In this document: positions 9,196-19,100 of the stretch, in pieces | How positions within the stretch are numbered: the stretch's first letter is position 1 | Layout: each line of letters opens with the position of its first letter | Source: Opacimonas sp014872805 | GTDB lineage: Bacteria > Pseudomonadota > Gammaproteobacteria > Enterobacterales > Alteromonadaceae | Direction of reading: 5' to 3' | Assembly (NCBI GenBank): GCA_014872805.1 | Contig: WKFN01000010.1 | Coordinates: forward strand, 41,708 to 105,707 | DNA: 64,000 bases | Program-made: the position numbers and the translations under genes | The notes under the pieces: generated by a model | Told to the model about the DNA's origin: nothing | The model's database searches: none | Seen by the model: only the letters and a program-made list of their open reading frames with translations

Positions 9196-9922
9196 CCTCA
9201 TCGCCCATCTTATTGAACTCAGATCGCGCATTTTGAAAATGCTAGTAAGTGTTTTAGTGGTCTTTCTGGCTCTGGCATATTTTGCGCAAGACATCTATCA
9301 CTGGCTCGCCAGTCCTTTACTTGCGGTGATGCCAGAAGGCAGCAATATGATTGCCACCGATGTGGCATCGCCTTTTTTTACACCGTTTAAACTGACAATT
9401 GTAGTGAGTTTTTTTATTGCAATCCCATATATTCTTTATCAGTTATGGGCGTTTATTGCACCGGGACTATACCGTAACGAGAAGCGACTCGTCGCACCTT
9501 TGCTACTTACTTCCACACTTTTATTTTATGGCGGGATGGCCTTCGCATACTATATTGTATTCCCTTTGGCCTTTGCGTTTTTTAGTTCAGTGGCACCGGA
9601 AGGTGTCGTTATCAGCACCGATATCAGTAGTTATCTTAACTTTGTTCTCAAAATTTTGTTTGCGTTTGGTGTGTCGTTTGAAATCCCAATTGTGATTGTT
9701 GTCATGCTATGGACTGGCACTACAACAGCGGAAAATCTTCGTGCCAAACGTGCCTATGTGATTGTCGGTGCATTTGTAATCGGTATGTTGATGACGCCAC
9801 CGGATGTTATTTCGCAAACTTTATTGGCCGTACCCATGTGGTTACTCTATGAATTAGGCATCATTGTTGGTAGCATCTATACCCGAAAGGTGTCAGATAC
9901 AAGCGACACCCAAGACGCCTAA
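9179..9922 (+). CDS. tatC: Sec-independent translocase subunit TatC
   Basis: 247-residue polytopic inner-membrane protein with six predicted spans. It is the Tat receptor for twin-arginine signal peptides. The N-terminal HLIELRSRILKM motif and the periplasmic FxxPF region (TPFKLTIV) match the family. The segment YQLWAFIAPGLYRNEKR is also typical. Last gene of the tat operon. Confidence 0.97.
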   Translation: MTESNNLIAHLIELRSRILKMLVSVLVVFLALAYFAQDIYHWLASPLLAVMPEGSNMIATDVASPFFTPFKLTIVVSFFIAIPYILYQLWAFIAPGLYRNEKRLVAPLLLTSTLLFYGGMAFAYYIVFPLAFAFFSSVAPEGVVISTDISSYLNFVLKILFAFGVSFEIPIVIVVMLWTGTTTAENLRAKRAYVIVGAFVIGMLMTPPDVISQTLLAVPMWLLYELGIIVGSIYTRKVSDTSDTQDA

Positions 9923-9973
9923 GATATGATAATAATAACCTTTTCAGACTAGAAAAAAGTGAAAGAGCAGCTT

Positions 9974-10534
9974 ATGTTACGCAAACCAATTATTCTAATG
10001 ACCATTGCATGGTCAACTCTCGTTTTACCACAATCAGTTTATGCTGAGCAATCCGTTGCGCAAGCAGTAAAACAATGCGCACAAACGCAAAATAGTTTAC
10101 AACGATTAGTGTGTTTTGATGGCATTGCTTCGCGTCTACAAGATTATTCAGATGATGTTTTACCACAAACTCGAGTAACGCCCAATGCCCCTGCTAATGT
10201 AGCTGCCCAAGCACCATCTGCGGCCTCAGCAATGCCAACAAGCCCTACAAATGCGGTAGATTTACCATTTGAACCAAACAATAGAGTGGAGGACTTTGGT
10301 CGGGTCGAAATCGTCAAAGACACTTTGTTAGCCTCAGTTGCTGCGTTGACATACGATCGTAATGATTATTTTACAGTAACACTCAATAATGGCCAAATGT
10401 GGCGCCAAACCGAAGTCAGTCGGATTAAAATCGATGTGGGTGACCGCATTGAAATTGAAGAAGGAGTCTTTGGCAGTTATATTTTAACTTCTGAGACTTC
10501 GAACCGGACGGCGAGAGTGAAGCGAGTTAAATAG
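9974..10534 (+). CDS. Periplasmic hypothetical protein
   Basis: I do not recognise a named family. The 186-residue product has a signal peptide (cleavage after SVYA) and a paired-cysteine motif QCAQTQNSLQRLVCFDGIA, probably a disulfide. A Pro/Ala-rich linker and a C-terminal beta-rich domain follow (GQMWRQTEVSRIKIDVGD). The open frame reaches a GTG at 9959, but the ATG at 9974 has AAAGAG at 6 bp and is preferred. It lies directly upstream of hemB. Confidence 0.6.
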   Translation: MLRKPIILMTIAWSTLVLPQSVYAEQSVAQAVKQCAQTQNSLQRLVCFDGIASRLQDYSDDVLPQTRVTPNAPANVAAQAPSAASAMPTSPTNAVDLPFEPNNRVEDFGRVEIVKDTLLASVAALTYDRNDYFTVTLNNGQMWRQTEVSRIKIDVGDRIEIEEGVFGSYILTSETSNRTARVKRVK

Positions 10535-10537
10535 TTC

Positions 10538-11539
10538 ATGGCTGTAAAATTGACCTTCCCCAACTCGCGTCCACGTCGTTTGCGATTAAATGACAATATC
10601 AGAGCGTTAGTGCAAGAACACAGTTTGTCGGTAAGCGACTTTATCTATCCCATGTTTGTCAGAGAAGGGGAAGGTGAAATTGAGCCAATTACGTCAATGC
10701 CGGATGTGTATCGTTATTCTATAGATACTTTGTTAGTTCGCCTTGCCGATGTGGTGGCACTTGGTATTCCTGCGATTGCTTTGTTTCCAGTTACGCCTTT
10801 GTCAGCTAAATCATTGGATGCCGCAGCAGCGTTTGCTGCGGATGGCCTTGCCCAACGTACAGTTCGGGCCATTAAGGCTAAATTTCCAGATCTTCTGGTC
10901 ATTACCGATGTAGCATTAGATCCGTTCACTACCCATGGACAAGACGGAATTATTGATGACTCAGGTTATGTGCTAAATGACGAAACAACCGAGACTTTGG
11001 TTAAGCAAGCCCTATCTCATGCCCGAGCCGGGGCCGATGTCGTAGCACCTTCCGATATGATGGATGGGCGAATTGGGGCGATTCGCGATGCCCTAGAAGC
11101 TGAACGCTTTGTTCACACCAATATTATGGCTTATTCTGCCAAATATGCCTCTAGTTATTATGGGCCGTTTCGTGATGCGGTCGGCTCTGCTAGTAACCTA
11201 AAGGGTGGGAACAAATTCACATATCAAATGGATCCGGCTAATTCAGATGAAGCTTTGAAAGAGATCGCGTTGGATTTGCAAGAGGGCGCGGATATGGTCA
11301 TGGTCAAACCGGGTATGCCATATTTAGACATCGTTCGTCGTGTAAAAGACGAATTCAAAGTACCAACCTTTGCCTATCAGGTAAGCGGTGAATACGCCAT
11401 GCACCAAGCCGCTTTTGCTCAAGGCTGGTTGCAACGTGAAGCAGTAATTCTTGAATCACTGCTGTGTTTTAAGCGCGCTGGAGCGGATGGAATATTAACG
11501 TATTTTGCAGCCCAAGCCGCAGAGATATTACAAAATTAG
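10538..11539 (+). CDS. hemB: Delta-aminolevulinic acid dehydratase (porphobilinogen synthase)
   Basis: Condenses two 5-aminolevulinate molecules to porphobilinogen in tetrapyrrole synthesis; cytosolic. The Schiff-base lysines lie in YSAKYASSYYGPFR and MVMVKPGMPYLD. The segment DVALDPFTTHGQDG has Asp and Ala where zinc-type enzymes carry cysteines, so this is the Mg-dependent type. 333 residues, normal length. Only 3 bp follow the preceding gene's stop. It converges on ppx. Confidence 0.97.
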   Translation: MAVKLTFPNSRPRRLRLNDNIRALVQEHSLSVSDFIYPMFVREGEGEIEPITSMPDVYRYSIDTLLVRLADVVALGIPAIALFPVTPLSAKSLDAAAAFAADGLAQRTVRAIKAKFPDLLVITDVALDPFTTHGQDGIIDDSGYVLNDETTETLVKQALSHARAGADVVAPSDMMDGRIGAIRDALEAERFVHTNIMAYSAKYASSYYGPFRDAVGSASNLKGGNKFTYQMDPANSDEALKEIALDLQEGADMVMVKPGMPYLDIVRRVKDEFKVPTFAYQVSGEYAMHQAAFAQGWLQREAVILESLLCFKRAGADGILTYFAAQAAEILQN

Positions 11540-11544
11540 GATCA

Positions 11545-13155
11545 TTACACCGCTGCGATTTCATTGCTTTCAATAGACAAATGCCATTTTGCTTTGTGTT
11601 GTAACCAAGCTTCGTTAGCGAGTTCAGCTTGCACAAGTTTGTTGTTGTTTAGCCATATTTGGTCAATCTGAATGGTCCAACTATCGTCTTGTATGGCCAA
11701 TCTGATGTTGGCATCGTGGAGCAAACTCGGGGCATGATTGCGTTTTATATGTAATATGGTCGCAAGCCTTAAGATTCTGATCATTGCCAGTATGTCTTTA
11801 CTCAAACTCGCCGGAAAACCATCGCTACAAACAAGGTTAACATCGCCTTTGTGATTACCAATGATTACGGCAATGCATTCTTTTTGTAACTTGGTGAATC
11901 CGGCTAATTCATGGTGCATTAAGATATATTGAGCATGCACTTGTTGGTCTTTGTAGCCTATGTGCAAGCCAATCTCATGTAACATGCCAGCGGTATACAA
12001 CAAGGTGCGGCTGTCGAGGGAGCAGATATTACTTTGTTCACAAAACTGTTGATATAAGCCAAGGGCGGTATGCGTAACTTGTTGCGCTTGTAATGGTTGA
12101 ATATGAAATTGTTTGACGCAACGTATTATGGTTTGATTGCGGCGATCATCTAAAGGTTGGTCTTCGATCATTCCGTAAATCAGTCCTTCTCGAAGAGCTC
12201 CACCTGCTAGATTCATTGAATCAATATCCAAGCTTTCAAATAAGGCAATCAAAATGGCTAGGCCACTAGGAAAGATAGCTTGTCTAGACTCAGCTAAACC
12301 GGTAATTTCTAGCTCATCTAGGTGATTATATGCTGTACACTGACGCCTTAGTTCATCTAAATAGTTAAGGCGTATTGCATCTTTATTACCCTGTCCTTGT
12401 AATATCTCGACGATGGCTTGTGGAGTACCAGATGCCCCTAAACACAAGTCAAAATCAAAACATTTAAATGATGCTAGATGAGGCTGAAGGATTTTTTTGG
12501 CTGAATCGATGGCTTGTGTAAACGCCTTACCACTGATTTCACCAATGGCAAAATAACGTTCAGTGAAAGTGACACAACCCATGTCGAAGCTGTGTAAGTG
12601 AATGGGAACCGTATCTCGGCCAAGGATCACCTCAGTACTTGCACCTCCAATATCAATGACCAAAGTGTTACCCTTGGTCGCAGAGGTAAATGCTACCCCG
12701 CGATAAATTTCTTCAGCCTCTTCAAGCCCAGAAATAACGTTGATTTTGTGTTCGAGGATCTGCTCAGCTTGAACCACAAACTGTTGTGCATTATTAGCCA
12801 AACGCAAGGTGGCGGTTGCGACGATTTTGATGTTTTGCGCAGGTATGTCTTTTAAGCGGTCTGCAAAGGTGTATAAACAGTTCCATCCGCGTTGCATAGA
12901 CTCTTCTGACAACATATTCTGAGCATTGAGTCCTGCAGCGAGTTGGACTTTTTGTTTTACTTTGGAAACGATTTGCACATTGCCGTTTACCACGTGAACC
13001 ACCACAAGATGAAAGCTATTCGAACCCATATCAACGGCAGCGAAATATTCACCTTGAGGTTGTAACGTGGTCAAATCTTGATGTCGCATAAGCTTTCTTT
13101 TATTTTTTGAAAGGTTATTTGTTAGACCTTGGTTTGCGATGATTTGGCTTTCCAT
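11545..13155 (-). CDS. ppx: Exopolyphosphatase / guanosine pentaphosphate phosphatase family
   Basis: Ppx/GppA protein with actin-like ATPase fold. The phosphate-1 motif FAAVDMGSNSFHLVVV starts near residue 38, phosphate-2 VIDIGGASTEVILG near 170. An HD-like C-terminal domain includes HEIGLHIGYKD. It hydrolyses polyphosphate and/or pppGpp; sequence alone does not separate the two. The ATG at 13155 has AAGGA at 6 bp but overlaps rhlB by 41 bp. The in-frame ATG at 13089 removes the overlap and fits the family N-terminus, though it has a weak ribosome site; the start is therefore open. Co-directional with rhlB. Confidence 0.9.
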   Translation of the reverse strand: MESQIIANQGLTNNLSKNKRKLMRHQDLTTLQPQGEYFAAVDMGSNSFHLVVVHVVNGNVQIVSKVKQKVQLAAGLNAQNMLSEESMQRGWNCLYTFADRLKDIPAQNIKIVATATLRLANNAQQFVVQAEQILEHKINVISGLEEAEEIYRGVAFTSATKGNTLVIDIGGASTEVILGRDTVPIHLHSFDMGCVTFTERYFAIGEISGKAFTQAIDSAKKILQPHLASFKCFDFDLCLGASGTPQAIVEILQGQGNKDAIRLNYLDELRRQCTAYNHLDELEITGLAESRQAIFPSGLAILIALFESLDIDSMNLAGGALREGLIYGMIEDQPLDDRRNQTIIRCVKQFHIQPLQAQQVTHTALGLYQQFCEQSNICSLDSRTLLYTAGMLHEIGLHIGYKDQQVHAQYILMHHELAGFTKLQKECIAVIIGNHKGDVNLVCSDGFPASLSKDILAMIRILRLATILHIKRNHAPSLLHDANIRLAIQDDSWTIQIDQIWLNNNKLVQAELANEAWLQHKAKWHLSIESNEIAAV

Positions 13156-14353
13156 GTCGCTTCCTTGTCGTTGGTTTGGGTGCTTTTATGTCCGTTAAAA
13201 GCATTTCAGCATCATATTCACTAACTGGTATTTGATGCTCAATATACTCCTCTATAGCGGGTAAATTCAAGGCGTATTTTTCACAGGCAAAACTAATGGC
13301 GTGTCCAGTTTCTCCAGCACGACCTGTACGACCAATGCGATGCACGTAATCTTCCGCATCATCAGGTAGATCATAGTTAAAGACATGGGACACTTTGTCT
13401 ATATGAAGTCCACGAGCCGCCACATCGGTAGCGACTAAAAAGTCCAAATGTCCTTGAGTAAATTGTTGCAGTATTTGTAAGCGTTTCTTTTGTGGCACAT
13501 CACCACTAAGTAAACCTACTCTGTGCCCATCTGCTTTGAGCCAAGCGGTGACATTTTCACACTCGTGTTTGGTATTGGCAAAGACGACGGCACGATCTGG
13601 CCATTCATCTTCGATCAGCGTCAACAGCAAGCGCATTTTGTCCTGGCCTGACGGATAGAATAACTCTTCTTGAATGCGTTCACCGGTTTTTTGTTCTGGT
13701 GCAACCTCAACATGAGTGGGGGTGTTCATATGCTCATATGCGAGCTCTTGAACACGAAAACTTAAGGTTGCTGAAAACAACATACTCAAGCGTTGCGAGG
13801 GGTTTGGCATACGGCGAAACAAAAAGCGAATATCTTTAATAAAGCCCAGGTCAAACATACGATCTGCTTCATCGAGAACGGCAACTTCGATATGCTCTAA
13901 GCTGAAAGCCCCTTGTTTGTAAAAATCGATAATCCGACCAGTTGTCCCAATAATGATATCAACACCGTTTTGTAATTGTTGACGTTGATTTTCGTATCCT
14001 TCGCCACCATATATCAAGCCACAAGATAGGCTAGTTTCTTGGCTAAGTATTTTAGCATCATTGTGTATTTGGACAGCTAACTCACGAGTTGGAGCCATGA
14101 TGATTGCTCTAGGCTTGCCATGAGTTGTCTCTTTTTCGAGCAATCTATGATAGGTTGCGACTAAAAAAGCAATGGTTTTGCCCGTTCCTGTTTGCGCTTG
14201 ACCCGCAACGTCATTGCCTGCTAACAATGGGGGCAGCGCCATTGCCTGAATCGGTGTGCAGTTTTCAAAATTAGCTTTATTTAAAGCACTTTGTACCTTA
14301 ATATTAATCGGTAAATCTTGAAATCGAGTATCTGTTAAGTGAGTATTTTGCAT
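13115..14353 (-). CDS. rhlB: ATP-dependent RNA helicase RhlB
   Basis: DEAD-box helicase of the RNA degradosome. Motifs in order: FENCTPIQAMALPPLL (Q motif), AQTGTGKT (I), PTRELAVQ (Ia), DEADRMFDLGF (II), SAT (III) and HRIGRTGRAGETG (VI). The 412-residue protein ends in a short basic tail (KRHGKPNHRKPRSNK). Its position between trxA/rho and ppx matches rhlB in E. coli and Alteromonadales. It is divergent from trxA. Confidence 0.93.
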   Translation of the reverse strand: MQNTHLTDTRFQDLPINIKVQSALNKANFENCTPIQAMALPPLLAGNDVAGQAQTGTGKTIAFLVATYHRLLEKETTHGKPRAIIMAPTRELAVQIHNDAKILSQETSLSCGLIYGGEGYENQRQQLQNGVDIIIGTTGRIIDFYKQGAFSLEHIEVAVLDEADRMFDLGFIKDIRFLFRRMPNPSQRLSMLFSATLSFRVQELAYEHMNTPTHVEVAPEQKTGERIQEELFYPSGQDKMRLLLTLIEDEWPDRAVVFANTKHECENVTAWLKADGHRVGLLSGDVPQKKRLQILQQFTQGHLDFLVATDVAARGLHIDKVSHVFNYDLPDDAEDYVHRIGRTGRAGETGHAISFACEKYALNLPAIEEYIEHQIPVSEYDAEMLLTDIKAPKPTTRKRHGKPNHRKPRSNK

Positions 14354-14442
14354 AATTTGTTATGTTTTTGACCTTGCATTTTAATCAGATTCTTATAAAA
14401 CTATGGTGAACATTTATCAGTTCATCTACATTGGAGAAAAGA

Positions 14443-14769
14443 ATGAGCGACAAAATTATCACATTGTCTGATGATAAGTTCGAAGCAGATGTTATTAATG
14501 CTGAAGGCCCAGTCCTAGTTGATTTTTGGGCTGAATGGTGTGGCCCATGTAAAATGATTGCCCCTATTTTATCTGAAATTGCTGAAAGTTACGACGGTAA
14601 AGTCACAGTCGCTAAACTCAATGTCGATGAAAACAGTGAAACACCACCTAAATATGGTATTCGCGGTATCCCAACCTTGTTGTTATTTAAAGGCGGTAGC
14701 GTTGCAGGAACCAAAGTTGGCGCATTATCTAAAACTCAACTAGAAGAATTTTTAGCAGAACATATTTAA
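14443..14769 (+). CDS. trxA: Thioredoxin 1
   Basis: 108-residue cytosolic disulfide reductant with active site WAEWCGPCKM and the cis-proline GIPTLLLF. The frame is open from a TTG at 14431, but the ATG at 14443 is the family start and has GGAG at 6 bp (14433-14436). A strong terminator follows, separating it from rho. Confidence 0.97.
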   Translation: MSDKIITLSDDKFEADVINAEGPVLVDFWAEWCGPCKMIAPILSEIAESYDGKVTVAKLNVDENSETPPKYGIRGIPTLLLFKGGSVAGTKVGALSKTQLEEFLAEHI

Positions 14770-14794
14770 TGTTTTAATTCTGCAAAGTTCAGTG

Positions 14795-14820
14795 AAACCC
14801 CTCGTGCATCGAGGGGTTTT
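14795..14820 (+). terminator. Rho-independent terminator after trxA
   Basis: Perfect 10-bp stem AAACCCCTCG / CGAGGGGTTT with a TGCAT loop and T-rich tail, 25 bp after the trxA stop. Confidence 0.9.
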
Positions 14821-14995
14821 GCATTTCTGTTACAAAATACTTGTACACACATAAATTAAGTGTTAAGTTTATTTTCATAACTCAAGCAAGAGTTACACAG
14901 TTACATCCTTCAACGCCTGTACTGTGCTATTCCCTGTTCTTAACCATAAATACTTTCAAGCTTATTAGCTAACCTACTTGCAGACCTATTCAACT
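14821..14995 (+). promoter_or_regulatory. rho upstream/leader region
   Basis: 175 bp between the trxA terminator and the rho start, with no coding sequence. In E. coli the rho leader is the site of autoregulatory Rho-dependent attenuation. The region here is C-containing and poor in obvious hairpins, compatible with that, but no specific element can be assigned by eye. Confidence 0.35.
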
Positions 14996-16261
14996 ATGAA
15001 TCTTACCGAATTAAAAAATAAACCCATCAGTACCCTTGTTGCCCTTGCCGAAGAAATGGGCATTGAAAACATGGCGCGAGCTCGCAAACAAGACATTATC
15101 TTTTCAATCCTTAAGACGCATGCTAAAAGCGGAGAAGATATTTTCGGTGATGGGGTATTAGAGATACTGCAAGATGGTTTTGGATTTTTGCGCTCGGCTG
15201 ACTCTTCGTATCTAGCAGGTCCTGACGATATTTATGTTTCACCTAGTCAAATTCGTCGTTTTAACTTGCGCACCGGTGATACGATTTCTGGGAAAATTCG
15301 TCCTCCAAAAGACAGTGAGCGTTATTTTGCATTGCTCAAGATTCGCGAAGTCAACTATGACAAGCCTGAAAACTCGCGCAATAAGATCTTGTTTGAAAAC
15401 TTGACGCCGCTACATGCTAATGAGCGTTTGACCATGGAGCGTGGTAACGGTAGTACCGAAGACATTACTGCACGTGTACTAGATTTAGCATCGCCGACCG
15501 GTAAAGGTCAACGTGGTCTGATTGTTGCGCCACCTAAAGCGGGTAAAACCCTTTTACTTCAAAATATCGCGCAATCTATTGCAGCTAATCATCCTGAGTG
15601 CACCTTAATGGTGCTATTAATTGATGAGCGTCCGGAAGAAGTCACCGAGATGCAACGTCTGGTACAAGGTGAAGTGGTAGCATCAACGTTTGATGAGCCT
15701 GCTAATCGTCATGTTCAAGTGGCTGAAATGGTTATTGAGAAAGCCAAGCGCTTAGTAGAGCACAAAAAAGACGTCGTTATTTTGTTAGACTCGATAACTC
15801 GCCTTGCTCGTGCTTACAACACAGTAATACCTTCATCAGGTAAAGTCTTAACGGGTGGTGTGGATGCAAACGCATTACACAAACCAAAGCGTTTCTTTGG
15901 TGCTGCTCGCAACGTCGAAGAGGGGGGGAGCTTGACTATTATTGCAACGGCATTGATCGATACCGGCTCTAAGATGGATGAAGTGATTTACGAAGAGTTT
16001 AAAGGTACGGGTAATATGGAATTACACCTGAACCGTAAGATCGCTGAGAAGCGAGTCTTCCCGGCAATTGATTTCAACCGTTCTGGTACTCGTCGTGAAG
16101 AACTACTGACCTCTCAGGAAGAACTGCAAAAAATGTGGATTTTGCGAAAAATCGTGCATGAAATGACGGAAATCGATGCGATGGAATTCCTTATTGGGCG
16201 CTTAGCGATGACCAAAACAAATGATGAGTTTTTTGAGGCCATGAAGCGTCAAAAAGGTTAA
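14996..16261 (+). CDS. rho: Transcription termination factor Rho
   Basis: Hexameric RNA-dependent ATPase that terminates transcription. The N-terminal domain starts MNLTELKNKPIS, with the RNA-binding motif DGFGFLRS near residue 62. Walker A PPKAGKT, LIDERPEEVTEM, Walker B VVILLDSITRLARAYN and Q/R-loop residues follow. The frame is open from 14978, but the ATG at 14996 matches the conserved N-terminus; 421 residues. Confidence 0.97.
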   Translation: MNLTELKNKPISTLVALAEEMGIENMARARKQDIIFSILKTHAKSGEDIFGDGVLEILQDGFGFLRSADSSYLAGPDDIYVSPSQIRRFNLRTGDTISGKIRPPKDSERYFALLKIREVNYDKPENSRNKILFENLTPLHANERLTMERGNGSTEDITARVLDLASPTGKGQRGLIVAPPKAGKTLLLQNIAQSIAANHPECTLMVLLIDERPEEVTEMQRLVQGEVVASTFDEPANRHVQVAEMVIEKAKRLVEHKKDVVILLDSITRLARAYNTVIPSSGKVLTGGVDANALHKPKRFFGAARNVEEGGSLTIIATALIDTGSKMDEVIYEEFKGTGNMELHLNRKIAEKRVFPAIDFNRSGTRREELLTSQEELQKMWILRKIVHEMTEIDAMEFLIGRLAMTKTNDEFFEAMKRQKG

Positions 16262-16290
16262 GTTATTTATTGTATAACCACAAAAACCAA

Positions 16291-16318
16291 AAAAGCCCTT
16301 CACAATGAGGGGCTTTTT
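16291..16318 (+). terminator. Rho-independent terminator after rho
   Basis: AAAAGCCC (16291-16298) pairs with GGGCTTTT (16310-16317), followed by T. It lies between the convergent rho and LysR genes and may serve both strands. Confidence 0.8.
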
Positions 16319-16333
16319 AGTTGTCTAAATAAG

Positions 16334-17260
16334 TTAAATTTGAGCGTTTTGCTGTTGTCCGACAATTTGCAGATGAGATTTAAAAGCAGTTAATACCCCA
16401 TTAGATGGGCGACTCATAACTGTAACTGCATGCCAGTGACTGACAAGAGGAAAATCAATGATGTTGAGTTCTTGAACTCGATGTTTGTCAGTTTGCACAA
16501 TGGTGTGTTCTGAGAGCACCGAAATACCAATACCAGAATGTACAGCGAGTTGAATCGCTTCATTACTTTCGATAACCAATACATCTTTTAAAAGGACATT
16601 GTTTTGTTCGCAATATCGATTGAACGTGGTAAAGGTATTTGAACCTTCTTCACGCAACAAAAATGTTTGCTCAGCTAATGCTGAAAGGTGGCAGTGATTA
16701 GGGCCACTATATTCTGGCGGTGCAACCACTTTCAACCGGTTTTGCATAAATGGCGTCACCTCAACTTCCAAGTTCTCAGGAACATTGGCAACGATGTACA
16801 GGTCATCTTGCTGTTCACTCATTCTTGCTTCAATTTGTGATGAATTTCCGACTTTTACTTGAACATAAACGTCAGGATATTCTTTGCAGAAAGTCTTGAG
16901 AATTTGTGGCACAAGGTATTTGGCCGTAGATACCACTGCGACCTTAAAGGTGCCAGCTTTTTGGCCTTTTAATGCATGAATATGGTTCTGTAAACTGCGC
17001 TGTGATTCCATTACGGAAGTGGCACACTGATAAACCGCACGACCTGCATCGGTAAGCGCGATTGAACCATGGTGAGTCTCGAGTAGTGTTATGCCATAAA
17101 TCTCACTAAGTTTCTTCAATTGCAGAGAAACGGTTGGTTGCGATAATGACAGTGCGGTTGATGCAGCGGTAATTGAACCACTTTCAACTACACATTTAAA
17201 CACTTCGAGTAATCTAAAGGTTATATTATTCATATGATTTATTATTATTGCAACCATCAT
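16334..17260 (-). CDS. LysR-family transcriptional regulator
   Basis: 308 residues: N-terminal winged HTH (ITFRLLEVFKCVVESGSITA, then LSLSQPTVSLQLKKLSEIYG) and a periplasmic-binding-like effector domain from about residue 95. It is divergent from purE, but that does not prove control of purine genes. The HTH wording resembles CbbR/CysB-like members; the effector cannot be deduced. The in-frame ATG at 17233 (MNNITF) is an equally possible start; neither has a clear ribosome site. Confidence 0.85.
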   Translation of the reverse strand: MMVAIIINHMNNITFRLLEVFKCVVESGSITAASTALSLSQPTVSLQLKKLSEIYGITLLETHHGSIALTDAGRAVYQCATSVMESQRSLQNHIHALKGQKAGTFKVAVVSTAKYLVPQILKTFCKEYPDVYVQVKVGNSSQIEARMSEQQDDLYIVANVPENLEVEVTPFMQNRLKVVAPPEYSGPNHCHLSALAEQTFLLREEGSNTFTTFNRYCEQNNVLLKDVLVIESNEAIQLAVHSGIGISVLSEHTIVQTDKHRVQELNIIDFPLVSHWHAVTVMSRPSNGVLTAFKSHLQIVGQQQNAQI

Positions 17261-17418
17261 AAAAGTAAACAGTATATTTCTTAAACACCCCTCTTTTTTT
17301 AATCAAATTGGGATTTTTCGTGACAAATATTTCAATTCCCTCTTTATTCTTGATAAAATATCGTGCTTTCAAACATTGCCATTGTTGCGTTCAGTGGTAA
17401 CTCAATAAGAGATAAGAT

Positions 17419-17904
17419 ATGGCACAAGTTGCTATTGTTATGGGTTCTACTTCAGATTGGCCCACCATGCAGAAAGCTGCAGAAATGCTCGAGTCCTTTG
17501 GCGTATCCTATAAAGCACAAGTGGTTTCGGCACATCGCACCCCTGAATTATTAACTGAATTTGCTAAAACCGCAGAAGCGGAAGGTTATCAAGTCATCAT
17601 TGCTGGTGCGGGCGGCGCTGCACACTTACCTGGGATGATCGCAGCACACACGCATCTTCCAGTGTTCGGTTGCCCTGTACGTTCTAGCCAATTAAATGGT
17701 GTGGATTCTTTACTCTCAATTGTACAGATGCCCAAAGGCGTTGCCGTAGGTACCCTTGCGATTGGTGATGCCGGCGCGGCTAATGCCGGATTACTCGCAG
17801 CGCAAGTCATTGCATTGAACAACACCGCAGTAAGACAAGCCATTATTGACTTTAGACAGCAACAAACCGAGACCGTACTCGCCAACGGGCAACTGGAGCT
17901 ATAA
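17419..17904 (+). CDS. purE: N5-carboxyaminoimidazole ribonucleotide mutase
   Basis: Class I PurE of 161 residues. It converts N5-CAIR to CAIR in purine synthesis. Substrate loops VAIVMGSTSDWPTM, SAHRTPE and GAGGAAHLPGMIAAHT are visible. It is followed after 4 bp by purK, the enzyme that supplies N5-CAIR. Confidence 0.96.
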   Translation: MAQVAIVMGSTSDWPTMQKAAEMLESFGVSYKAQVVSAHRTPELLTEFAKTAEAEGYQVIIAGAGGAAHLPGMIAAHTHLPVFGCPVRSSQLNGVDSLLSIVQMPKGVAVGTLAIGDAGAANAGLLAAQVIALNNTAVRQAIIDFRQQQTETVLANGQLEL

Positions 17905-17908
17905 CAGC

Positions 17909-19048
17909 ATGCAAGTTCTAGTATACGGCTCAGGTCAATTGGCGCGGATGATGTATCTTGCCGGTGCGCCTTTATCAATAGATGTCAAGGCCGTAGATGT
18001 CGCGACTAAAGCGGTTGTCCACCCAGTCAGTAAGGCCGTGTTGAGCACTGATTTAGAGCAATGTATTGCCGATGCGGATGTGTTGACGGTTGAATTCGAA
18101 CATGTGCCAGAAGATTTGTTAGTGCAAGCCAGTGCATCTGGGAAGCTTGCTCCGAATATGCCTGCTATTTTGATCGGCGCTGACCGAGTCAGAGAAAAAG
18201 CACTGCTCGACAAATTAAATATTCCGAACTGCAATTATGAAGTCATCACAGATGTAAAACAGCTTGATGGAATCGAATCTCGTTTGGGTGAGAGAATTAT
18301 TTTTAAAGCCTCACGTGATGGTTATGATGGATATGGACAGTGGCGTGCCAAATCTGCAGCGGATTTGCCATTACTTGCCCCAAAATTTGCTCAATTGGAT
18401 CTACAGTCAGTGCCAATTATTGCGGAACGCATGTCCGATTTTTCTCGTGAACTTTCTTTGATTGGAGCGCGAAACGCCTCTGGTAACGTGGTGGTCTATC
18501 CTTTATCAGAAAACACGCACTACCAAGGCCAGTTACACCTATCCGTCGCGCCTGCTCCTGAATACACGGATGAGCTTTCTGAACAAGCGCTGTCTATCTT
18601 TACTAAAATTGCCAACGAATTGGATTATGTCGGTGTGCTGGCAGTGGAGTTATTCCAGGAAGAAGACACACTTTTGGTGAATGAACTCGCACCACGAGTT
18701 CATAATTCAGGGCATTGGTCCATGCATGGAGCGCATACCTGCCAGTTTGAAAATCATTTGCGTGCAGTGTGTAACTTACCACTAGGTTCGACTCAAGCAA
18801 GGGCGATGAGCGCCATGATAAACATCATTGGTTGCGACAATCTTGGTACAGCTGCATTAGAGATGGAAGATGCACATCAGCATTGGTACGGCAAAGCAGT
18901 GCGAGCAAAGCGCAAAATGGGACATATTAATATTAATGCTGATTCGTATGCCGACTTGGGGCAAAAATTACTAAACTTGAACGGTCAGTTTCCTTCAGAA
19001 TATTTTCCTGAACTTGGCCCACAGGCTCAATTACTGCTGGTAAAGTAA
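17909..19048 (+). CDS. purK: N5-carboxyaminoimidazole ribonucleotide synthase
   Basis: ATP-grasp enzyme making N5-CAIR from AIR, bicarbonate and ATP. It opens MQVLVYGSGQLARMMYLAGA. The ATP-grasp lysine region is IIFKASRDGYDGYGQW and the metal-binding end is LLVNELAPRVHNSGHWS. The frame extends upstream to 17846 inside purE, but the ATG at 17909, 4 bp after the purE stop with GGAG upstream, gives the usual N-terminus and 379 residues. Confidence 0.96.
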   Translation: MQVLVYGSGQLARMMYLAGAPLSIDVKAVDVATKAVVHPVSKAVLSTDLEQCIADADVLTVEFEHVPEDLLVQASASGKLAPNMPAILIGADRVREKALLDKLNIPNCNYEVITDVKQLDGIESRLGERIIFKASRDGYDGYGQWRAKSAADLPLLAPKFAQLDLQSVPIIAERMSDFSRELSLIGARNASGNVVVYPLSENTHYQGQLHLSVAPAPEYTDELSEQALSIFTKIANELDYVGVLAVELFQEEDTLLVNELAPRVHNSGHWSMHGAHTCQFENHLRAVCNLPLGSTQARAMSAMINIIGCDNLGTAALEMEDAHQHWYGKAVRAKRKMGHININADSYADLGQKLLNLNGQFPSEYFPELGPQAQLLLVK

Positions 19049-19100
19049 TGCGATTCATTGAGGTTCGTAAGTTAAGTCTTTCACAAATAAGGGAAATAAC

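Noticed and set aside
13115..13155. 41-bp rhlB-ppx overlap as evidence of a fused or frameshifted gene
   Set aside because: Both proteins are complete in family terms; the overlap only reflects the choice between two ppx starts.
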